Shown here in pieces: positions 57,450 to 64,000 of a DNA stretch of 64,000 bases. The notes under the pieces were generated by a model. The model searched no databases, was not told where the DNA came from, and saw only the letters and a program-made list of their open reading frames with translations. Positions within the stretch are counted from its first letter, which is position 1; every line of letters starts with the position of its first letter. The stretch is from Muribaculaceae bacterium (GTDB lineage: Bacteria; Bacteroidota; Bacteroidia; Bacteroidales; Muribaculaceae). The stretch is from the NCBI GenBank assembly GCA_029060725.1, contig JAIDTL010000109.1:1-64000 (forward strand). The letters run 5' to 3'. A program made the position numbers and the translations under genes.

Positions 57450-58856
57450 ATGAAAACACCTCTAAAATTCGCCTTATTTACAATCACCCTTTCAGGAGCC
57501 ATATTCCAATCTAAAGCCGACGATACTCGCCAATGGCTGCTCGACTCCATTCCTCAACAATGGAATTATCAATCCGCCTACTCTCAAAAACTTCCTACCG
57601 ATGACGCATGGTGGAAAACTTTTGGTGATCCTACCCTCGACTCCCTAATAAACATAGCGGAAAAAGAAAACTATAATCTTTCGGCAGCTCTCGCAAGGAT
57701 AGAAATGGCAAAGAAGACTCTCGACGTGGCTAAATCCGCATATTTTCCTACTATAAATCTATCTGCCGGTTGGTCAAAAGGTCAATCTTCCGGAGCATCC
57801 GGTCCGGTGGTTGCAAAATCATCTCCATACGACTATTTTTCACTTGGAGCGTCGATGCAATGGGAAATAGATCTTTTCAGCAAAATCACACAGAATGTAA
57901 AAGCTAACAAAGCTGCCTATAATGCAACAAGAGCGGAATATGACGGAGTAATGGTAAGCCTGGCTGCAAATGTGGCAAAAGCATATATTAATCTCCGCAC
58001 ATATCAAAATGAACTACGAGTGGCTAAAAGTCATCTTGAAGAGCAGGAAAAGGTGTTGAAAATAGTGGAAGCTCGATTTCACGCCGGACTTGCAAGCATG
58101 CTCGAAGTGTCTCAATCACGCACTGTTGTAGCCTCTACAAAAGCATCTATTCCATCACTTGAAGCGATGATTGAATCTACAATTAATTCAATCGGTCTTC
58201 TCACGGCAAAGTATCCTGAGGAAATAAGCTCTTGGCTCTCAACGCCGGCTCCAATGCCCAATGTCGTATACGGTGCCAATCTCGGAGTCCCCGCCGACCT
58301 GCTTCGCAGACGCCCCGACATAGTCCAAGCAGAATATCAGCTTGCACAATATGCAGCCCAGGTGGGTATTGCGAAAAAAGATTTTCTCCCCACGCTCTCA
58401 TTGACCGGTTCGATTGGAACGCAAGCACACGACGCTAAGAATCTCTTCGGCCAACATAGTATGTATTGGGAAGTAAATCCGACTTTGAGCTGGACACTCT
58501 TCGATGGGCTCGCCCGCAATTACAAGACAGCTGAAGCCAAAGCAGCTCTTGAAGCCGCTATAGATTCCTACAATTACACGGTAATGAATGCTGTAATAGA
58601 AGTCTCAAACGCCACTACCACTTTCAAATCGACTATGAAAGCCATCGAACTGACAGAAGATGTAATCACCAACAGCAAGGAATCTCTCGATCTCGCAATG
58701 GATCGCTATAAAAAGGGACTCTCACCATTCAATAATGTAGTAGATGCCCAGATAAGCTATCTAAGCAACCAGGACTCAAAGATCACAGCGCAAGGCAAAG
58801 CCCTAACTGCCGTAGTCAATCTTTACGAAGCCCTCGGAGGCGGATGGAATAATTAA
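57450..58856 (+). CDS. RND efflux outer-membrane factor (TolC/OprM family)
   Basis: The 468-residue protein has a signal peptide (1-23) and the duplicated outer-membrane efflux protein domain (helices such as YNLSAALARIEMAKKTLDVAKSAYFPTINLSAGWSKG near residue 75). It contains LGVPADLLRRRPDIVQAEYQLAQYAAQVGIAKKDFLPTLSL near residues 275-315, typical of the NodT/OprM group. It lacks the lipobox cysteine that many NodT proteins have. It forms the exit duct for the adaptor and pump encoded next. The usual RND order is adaptor-pump-duct; here the duct comes first. The only promoter-like box before it, TACTTTCG near 57378-57385, is imperfect. Confidence 0.9.
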   Translation: MKTPLKFALFTITLSGAIFQSKADDTRQWLLDSIPQQWNYQSAYSQKLPTDDAWWKTFGDPTLDSLINIAEKENYNLSAALARIEMAKKTLDVAKSAYFPTINLSAGWSKGQSSGASGPVVAKSSPYDYFSLGASMQWEIDLFSKITQNVKANKAAYNATRAEYDGVMVSLAANVAKAYINLRTYQNELRVAKSHLEEQEKVLKIVEARFHAGLASMLEVSQSRTVVASTKASIPSLEAMIESTINSIGLLTAKYPEEISSWLSTPAPMPNVVYGANLGVPADLLRRRPDIVQAEYQLAQYAAQVGIAKKDFLPTLSLTGSIGTQAHDAKNLFGQHSMYWEVNPTLSWTLFDGLARNYKTAEAKAALEAAIDSYNYTVMNAVIEVSNATTTFKSTMKAIELTEDVITNSKESLDLAMDRYKKGLSPFNNVVDAQISYLSNQDSKITAQGKALTAVVNLYEALGGGWNN

Positions 58857-58883
58857 AAATTGAAATAGCTAAACTATAGCTCT

Positions 58884-58973
58884 TCAGGTCGGAGACCTGA
58901 ATATAATGTGCTAACCCCAGACTTCAGTCTGGGGTTGCCCAAGCAAAAGCTCAGTAGCCTCGGAGAGGCGCTT
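58884..58973 (+). repeat. 90-nt three-hairpin intergenic repeat, copy A
   Basis: Three hairpins follow one another: TCAGGTCGGAGACCTGA (58884-58900), CCCCAGACTTCAGTCTGGGG (58915-58934) and AAGC..GCCTCGGAGAGGC..GCTT (58947-58973). The second copy at 63911-64000 has the same length, the same second hairpin and the same third hairpin, and in the first hairpin a G-C pair is swapped to C-G. It lies in the 175-base gap between the outer-membrane factor and adaptor genes. Confidence 0.8.
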
Positions 58974-59031
58974 TATGGTAAAGATTAACTCTTATTATCT
59001 ATAATAATTATGTTCTCAAAATATTAGAATT

Positions 59032-60150
59032 ATGAAAAACTTATATCTCATACTTTCAGCCGGCTGCATTCTCATTTCTTCTGTTTCTTGCAAGAAATCC
59101 GATAAGAAAGACACGACATCAGACGTCCCTGAAATATCAGTAGCAACCCCTGTCGTTGATTCAATCGTGCTACACAAGACATATCCTGGTCTGCTTGGAG
59201 CATCTGATCATGCAGATATTGTCGCAAGGGTAAATGGCACACTCCAGGCTGTCAACTACCAAGGCGGATCATACGTAAAAAAGGGCACTGTGCTTTTCAC
59301 GATTGAATCCACTAAATACCGCGACGCTGTACAACAAGCACAAGCTTCCCTCGCGACAGCTAAAAGCCAACTTGAATATGCAACAAAAAACTATCAAGCA
59401 CTAAGTGAAGCTTTAAAAAGCGATGCAGTATCGCAAATTGAAGTGATTCAAGCAAAAGCTTCCATGGAGCAGGCTGCCGCGTCTGTCAAGAATGCAGAAG
59501 CCGCCCTAAGCCAAGCTAATCTAAACCTCTCATATTGCACTGTCAGGGCACCGATTGACGGTTACGTTGCTTCCAACTTAGTCAACGTAGGTGAATATAT
59601 CAGTGGTGAAGGTGCGCCTGTACAGCTTAGTCACATATATGACAATAAAAAGATGACCGCGGTATTTAATATTGAAGACGCGCAATATGAAGAAATGATC
59701 GGTCAAAACGGAGGTATGGAACATTCTCTTTATAGAAACGTACCAATTAAATTCGCACAACCTTTACCCCATTCATATACTGCCGACCTGACCTACCAGT
59801 CTCCCTCTATCAATTCCTCTACCGGTACTCTTCAATTGAAGGGATCTATCACAAATATCGACAATGAATTGAAAGATGGAATGTATATCACCGTAGAACT
59901 TCCATACGGAGTTAACCCTAAAGCTATTTTGATCAAAGATGCTTCAATAGGCACTGACCAGCTGGGCAAATACGTTTATGTAGTCAACGACTCAAACAAA
60001 GTCGTCTACACACCAATTAAGATCGGCGAACTTTACCAAGATTCCCTCAGGGTTGTCAACGAGGGTCTTAACCCTTCTGACCGCTACGTCACCGAAGCCC
60101 TCCTCTCTGTCCGCAACGGTATGACCGTCAAACCCAACCCCACAAAATAG
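59032..60150 (+). CDS. RND efflux periplasmic adaptor lipoprotein
   Basis: The 372-residue membrane-fusion protein begins with a lipoprotein signal (lipobox SSVSC, C20). Features of the HlyD/AcrA family follow: a lipoyl half-motif near 60-90 (ARVNGTLQAVNYQGGSYVKKGTVLF), a coiled-coil hairpin (about 100-160, VQQAQASLATAKSQLEYATKN), the second lipoyl half (CTVRAPIDGYVAS) and beta-barrel domains. It bridges the pump and the outer-membrane duct. It is 66 bases before the pump gene, a gap that holds the ATTATGCATTATG repeat. Confidence 0.92.
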   Translation: MKNLYLILSAGCILISSVSCKKSDKKDTTSDVPEISVATPVVDSIVLHKTYPGLLGASDHADIVARVNGTLQAVNYQGGSYVKKGTVLFTIESTKYRDAVQQAQASLATAKSQLEYATKNYQALSEALKSDAVSQIEVIQAKASMEQAAASVKNAEAALSQANLNLSYCTVRAPIDGYVASNLVNVGEYISGEGAPVQLSHIYDNKKMTAVFNIEDAQYEEMIGQNGGMEHSLYRNVPIKFAQPLPHSYTADLTYQSPSINSSTGTLQLKGSITNIDNELKDGMYITVELPYGVNPKAILIKDASIGTDQLGKYVYVVNDSNKVVYTPIKIGELYQDSLRVVNEGLNPSDRYVTEALLSVRNGMTVKPNPTK

Positions 60151-60184
60151 CGAGAGACTTTGCCAAGTGTAAATTATGAATTAT

Positions 60185-60207
60185 GCATTATGAATTATGC
60201 ATTAAAT
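60185..60207 (+). repeat. ATTATGCATTATG word repeat before the RND pump gene
   Basis: This 23-base sequence (GCATTATGAATTATGCATTA plus AAT) is identical to 6371-6393 before lutA. It ends 9 bases before the pump start codon, again close to a translation start. Confidence 0.8.
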
Positions 60208-60216
60208 AGATAGATT

Positions 60217-63200
60217 ATGTTCTCAAAATTCTTCATAGACCGCCCAATTTTTGCTACCGTCATAGCCGTCTTGATGGTACTCGCCGGCGCGATGTGCTAC
60301 TTTACCCTTCCAGTGGCACAATATCCTGATATCACACCACCCACAGTGATGGTCAGTGCAAATTATCCCGGAGCCTCTGCATCCACAGTAGCTCAGACTG
60401 TCGGTGTTCCTATCGAGCAGCAAGTCAACGGAGTAGAAGGGATGCTTTACATGAGCAGCAACTCCGGATCCGATGGAAGCTACAGCCTTACCATCACTTT
60501 TGAAAACGGTACAGATCTCGACCAAGCAGCCGTAGAGGTTCAGAACCGCATCTCCATGATCAGTGCTACGCTTCCTTCAGAAGTAGCACAGCAAGGGGTA
60601 AGCGTCAATAAGGAATCAAGCAATCAGCTGATGTTCGTTTCTCTTACAGCCGATGATTCCAAGAGATACGACGCCCTGTATCTGACCAATTATGCCCAAT
60701 TGAACCTTGTGAATCCTCTTAGCCGCATTGATGGCGTCGGTGGTGTTCAGGCTTTCGGTGGAGGTGAATATAGCATGCGTATATGGCTCGATCCGGAGGC
60801 ACTTCGTATCAGGGATCTGACCCCTGCCGATGTCTCAAGCGCCATTCAATCGCAGAATATGGAAGTCAGTGCCGGCTCCATAGGGCAACCTCCTCTCAAC
60901 GAAAACAACGCATTTGAATATACTCTCGTCAGCAAAGGACGTCTGACCACTCCGGAAGAGTTTGGGAATATAGTGATAAAGACCGATGGCACGAATATGC
61001 TCCGTCTGCGCGATGTGGCTAAGATCGACTTGGGTTCTGAAAGCTACTCCAATACCTCCACAATCAATGGTAAACCGGCTTGCGCCATAGGCATTAATCA
61101 GCTTCCTGGTGCCAATGCTCTTGATGTGGCAAAAGCTGTGACTGCAGAACTCAATAGACTGCAGCAATATCTCCCCGATGGCGTTCACCTCAATGTCATC
61201 ATGAATCAAACTACATACGTGAAGGAATCGGTAGACGATCTCTTTATAACGTTCCTCCTTACGTCTCTCATTGTGATGGTAGTGATCCTCATTTTCCTGC
61301 AAAACTGGCGCGCGGTGGTAATCCCAATGATTACAATCCCAGTCTCCTTGATAGCCACGTTTGCTGTTATGAAACTGATGGGATTCTCTCTTAATACTCT
61401 ATCGCTTTTCGGACTCGTGCTGGCTATCGCGATTGTGGTCGACGACGCCATTGTAGTTGTAGAAGACTGTTCACGTCTTGTCGATACAGGAGAAATGACA
61501 CGTCATCAAGCCGCGACTAAGGCAATGCAGGAACTGACCGGTCCTGTTGTCGGCGAAGTGCTTGTACTCCTTTCGGTATTCATACCTACTGCTTTTGTTT
61601 CCGGTATCACTGGTCAGCTTTATAAGCAATTTGCCCTTACCATTGCGGTATCTACAGCTTTCTCCGGTTTCAATGCCCTTACACTTACTCCCGCTCTTTG
61701 CGCTCTTTTCCTTACTCCAAGAAAACAATCGAATTTCTTTATCTACCGCTGGTTTAATGCTGGATGGACTAAGGTCGAAAACCTCTATAACAAAATAGTA
61801 GGAAAAATGCTCAACCATGCCGCTGCTTCCCTTCTTGCATTCCTTGTGCTTGCAGGACTCGCTTTCTGGGGATTCGTGAAATGGCCTACCAGCTATATCC
61901 CCTCAGAAGATATGGGTTACTTCATGACCTCAGTCCAACTTCCGACCAGCGCTTCTCTTGAAAGAACGGAGAAAATCACAAATGCCCTTGCAGCTGACAT
62001 TAAGGAGTTGCCGCAAGTGAAAGATGTAATGACTATCTCCGGATTCTCTATGATGGGTGGAGGAGCAGCTTCAAACGGTGCAACCATTATGGTCATGCTC
62101 GAGCCGTGGAAAGAACGTGGAAAGAAAGGTTCCGTTGATAAGGTAATGGCAAAGGTCGACGAAATATCAGCAAAATATCAAGGCGCAATGATATTCTCGG
62201 TCAATCCTCCTGCAATCCCGGGCCTCGGAATGTCGTCTGGCCTTGAAATGAATCTTCTCGACATAAACTCTCTTGGTCCTACAGAAATGCTAAAGGCTAT
62301 AGATGCACTCCGCGAGGCAGTCGACAAAGACCCGCGTTTTGCTTCTCTCACCTCAATGTATCAAGGAGTTGTACCTCAATATCAGCTAAATATTGACCGC
62401 GATAAAGCTAAAACTCAAGGTTTGGTGATGTCTGATATCTTCAGCACATTAAGTGGATACCTTGGAGGCAACTATGTGAATGATTTCGTAGAGTTCGACC
62501 GCGTCTTCCAGGTCCGTATGCAAGGCGATCAGGCAGCGCGTGACAACATCAATGATGTGCTTCGTCTTTCTGTAAGAAATTCCCAAGGTGAGATGGTGCC
62601 ATTCTCTTCTTTCACGACTATCGAACCCGTAATGGGACAGTCTTCGATCAACCGATATAATATGTATCAGTCTGCATCCGTGACAGTCACCCCGGCTAAG
62701 GGAGTCTCATCTTCTGAAGGTATTGAAGCAATGGAGCAACTCGTGCAGTCTACTCTTGGCAAAAACTATTCATACGCTTGGACAGGCATAGCATATCAGG
62801 AAACTCAATCCGGAACCACCATCACATTCGTATTCATATTCGCAATCATCATGACTATCCTCGTGCTTGCAGCGCAATATGAAAGCTGGACCGACCCTAT
62901 AGCTGTGATCCTTGCTACTCCGATAGCAATTCTTGGTACGATCCTTGGATGTATCTGTATGAGTCAGTCAATCAGCGTATACACCCAAATTGGTTTGATA
63001 TTGTTGATAGGCATGTCGGCTAAAAATGCCATCTTGATTGTGGAATATGCTATGGACTTCCGTAAGAGTGGGAAATCCATCAAGCAGTCAGCCCACGATG
63101 CCGGAGTGATCCGATTCCGTCCTATCATGATGACAGCCCTCGCATTTGTCTTCGGTGTTATGCCTATGATGTTTGCTACCGGAGCTGGAGCCAACAGCCG

Positions 63201-63381
63201 AATTGAACTCGGCACAGCCGTAGTCTTCGGCATGGCGATGAATGCCTTCATAGGTACCCTCTTCGTTCCCAACTTCTGGGAATTCATGCAGCGTATCAAT
63301 GAAAAGTACCTTTCGGGTCTCTTCAAAGATCCTGCTCCTACCACAAAGCAGGCCGACAGCAACACGTCGGATATTGTCTGA
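60217..63381 (+). CDS. RND efflux pump permease (HAE1/AcrB family)
   Basis: The 1054-residue inner-membrane transporter has twelve membrane helices and two large periplasmic loops. The proton-relay aspartates are D409 and D410 in AIAIVVDDAIVVVED, and K936 in GMSAKNAILIVEYA lies in the matching helix. Other landmarks are VPIEQQVNGVEGMLYMSSNS and the C-terminal FVFGVMPMMFATGAGANSR. It exports drugs, bile salts or similar amphiphiles using the proton gradient. It ends the efflux operon with a strong terminator. Confidence 0.95.
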   Translation: MFSKFFIDRPIFATVIAVLMVLAGAMCYFTLPVAQYPDITPPTVMVSANYPGASASTVAQTVGVPIEQQVNGVEGMLYMSSNSGSDGSYSLTITFENGTDLDQAAVEVQNRISMISATLPSEVAQQGVSVNKESSNQLMFVSLTADDSKRYDALYLTNYAQLNLVNPLSRIDGVGGVQAFGGGEYSMRIWLDPEALRIRDLTPADVSSAIQSQNMEVSAGSIGQPPLNENNAFEYTLVSKGRLTTPEEFGNIVIKTDGTNMLRLRDVAKIDLGSESYSNTSTINGKPACAIGINQLPGANALDVAKAVTAELNRLQQYLPDGVHLNVIMNQTTYVKESVDDLFITFLLTSLIVMVVILIFLQNWRAVVIPMITIPVSLIATFAVMKLMGFSLNTLSLFGLVLAIAIVVDDAIVVVEDCSRLVDTGEMTRHQAATKAMQELTGPVVGEVLVLLSVFIPTAFVSGITGQLYKQFALTIAVSTAFSGFNALTLTPALCALFLTPRKQSNFFIYRWFNAGWTKVENLYNKIVGKMLNHAAASLLAFLVLAGLAFWGFVKWPTSYIPSEDMGYFMTSVQLPTSASLERTEKITNALAADIKELPQVKDVMTISGFSMMGGGAASNGATIMVMLEPWKERGKKGSVDKVMAKVDEISAKYQGAMIFSVNPPAIPGLGMSSGLEMNLLDINSLGPTEMLKAIDALREAVDKDPRFASLTSMYQGVVPQYQLNIDRDKAKTQGLVMSDIFSTLSGYLGGNYVNDFVEFDRVFQVRMQGDQAARDNINDVLRLSVRNSQGEMVPFSSFTTIEPVMGQSSINRYNMYQSASVTVTPAKGVSSSEGIEAMEQLVQSTLGKNYSYAWTGIAYQETQSGTTITFVFIFAIIMTILVLAAQYESWTDPIAVILATPIAILGTILGCICMSQSISVYTQIGLILLIGMSAKNAILIVEYAMDFRKSGKSIKQSAHDAGVIRFRPIMMTALAFVFGVMPMMFATGAGANSRIELGTAVVFGMAMNAFIGTLFVPNFWEFMQRINEKYLSGLFKDPAPTTKQADSNTSDIV

Positions 63382-63400
63382 TTATCTCGAAAACGTATGA

Positions 63401-63434
63401 AAAGGAGGATGTTCTTTTGAGAGCATCCTCCTTT
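63401..63434 (+). terminator. Rho-independent terminator of the RND operon
   Basis: AAAGGAGGATG (63401-63411) pairs with CATCCTCCTTT (63424-63434) around a 12-base loop. It lies between two convergent genes and may act in both directions. Confidence 0.82.
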
Positions 63435-63478
63435 ATATATAAAGTAGTATGCGCACTCCGTGCGCATCCCGGCGCGTC

Positions 63479-63862
63479 TTATTTATTCCCCGTGGGCATA
63501 AACACAAAAAACACTGCCCCTACAAGGCAAAGAAACGCAGCTACATGATTCCAATGAAGCTTTTCCCCAGACAAGAAAAAAACAGATATAATGGTAAATA
63601 CAGTCAGTGTGATCACCTCCTGAACAACCTTCAGCTGCATCATCGAGAATGGACCTCCATTCTCAACATATCCCATCCTGTTGGCAGGAATCATAAAACA
63701 GTATTCAAGCAAGGCAATACCCCAAGAAAGAAGAATTACAGCAAAAAGAGGCCAGCTCTTTGTCCAGCCAAGCGATTGCATCTTCAGATGGCCATACCAT
63801 GCCATGGTCATGAAAACATTGGAAATAATAAGTAATCCTACTGTCAATAAAGTCGTTTTCAT
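63479..63862 (-). CDS. DMT-superfamily small membrane protein (DUF486)
   Basis: The 127-residue protein has four hydrophobic helices (about 4-22, 38-56, 72-98, 105-123) and the DUF486 features TMAWYGHLK, LLSWGIALLEYCFMIPANRMGY and QEVITLTVFTIISVFFLSGEKL. DUF486 is a small branch of the drug/metabolite transporter superfamily; the substrate is unknown. The reading frame is complete and ends in ...FMPTGNK. Confidence 0.88.
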   Translation of the reverse strand: MKTTLLTVGLLIISNVFMTMAWYGHLKMQSLGWTKSWPLFAVILLSWGIALLEYCFMIPANRMGYVENGGPFSMMQLKVVQEVITLTVFTIISVFFLSGEKLHWNHVAAFLCLVGAVFFVFMPTGNK

Positions 63863-63910
63863 TTTCTATCCTGATATTTGACTATTATATTAAATTATAC
63901 TTATATTTTG

Positions 63911-64000
63911 TCAGCTCGGAGAGCTGATAATTATACAAAAACCCCAGACTTCAGTCTGGGGCATTTCATACTGAAGCTCAGTAGCCTCGGAGAGGCGCTT
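63911..64000 (+). repeat. 90-nt three-hairpin intergenic repeat, copy B
   Basis: The hairpins are TCAGCTCGGAGAGCTGA (63911-63927), CCCCAGACTTCAGTCTGGGG (63942-63961) and AAGC..GCCTCGGAGAGGC..GCTT (63974-64000), in the same order and overall length as copy A. It may continue past the window edge. Confidence 0.8.

Overview
The window is one contiguous stretch of a Bacteroidota chromosome, most likely order Bacteroidales, with a gut Muribaculaceae-like or Bacteroides-like lifestyle. The evidence is: promoters of the Bacteroidetes form TTG-N19/20-TAnnTTTG with almost no Shine-Dalgarno sequences; a NuoC-NuoD fusion in a complex I operon without nuoEFG; the F-ATPase order atpDCBEFHAG; type IX secretion (T9SS)-like C-terminal sorting signals; DUF3822 next to rsmD; and secreted C10, M6 and S9 peptidases. 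No rRNA, tRNA, CRISPR array or intact insertion sequence was seen.

Layout. 0.2-2.6 kb: a secreted beta-barrel protein and an M6 metalloprotease. 2.7-4.7 kb (minus): grpE-dnaJ. 4.85-9.1 kb: aldA-lutABC, which would oxidise lactaldehyde (from fucose or rhamnose breakdown) through L-lactate to pyruvate. 9.3-17.8 kb: a PAP2 phosphatase, then an ECF sigma factor divergent from a small membrane protein, a Spy-like periplasmic protein and a giant alpha-2-macroglobulin. 18.0-26.9 kb: a polymorphic-toxin locus made of a small YD-repeat/T9SS protein, a 2070-residue RHS protein with a PD-(D/E)XK-like C-terminal tip, two putative immunity genes and a decayed duplicate of the first of them. A 152-bp inverted-repeat element lies between toxin and immunity genes.

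26.9-44.6 kb is the most striking part. The eight F1Fo ATP synthase genes sit inside the complex I operon, between nuoH and nuoI: nuoA-B-CD-H, atpD-C-B-E-F-H-A-G, nuoI-J-K-L-M-N. All are on one strand, with a consensus promoter before nuoA, one strong terminator after nuoN and no other recognisable terminator. This looks like a 17.6-kb unit coupling a proton pump to a proton-driven synthase.

44.7-57.2 kb: a secreted C10 cysteine protease, two small secreted proteins, ispE with a MATE transporter (minus), then DUF3822-rsmD-ribBA-S9 peptidase (plus) and a cytosolic asparaginase (minus). 57.4-63.9 kb: a tripartite RND efflux system in the order outer-membrane factor, adaptor, pump, followed by a small DUF486 membrane protein.

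Unexplained non-coding structure includes an ~85-nt hairpin element present twice 39 kb apart with paired stem changes and a 28-nt identical core; a 90-nt three-hairpin repeat flanking the RND adaptor and pump genes; a 12-unit 9-bp tandem repeat between atpB and atpE; and several promoters so close to their start codons that the mRNAs should be nearly leaderless.
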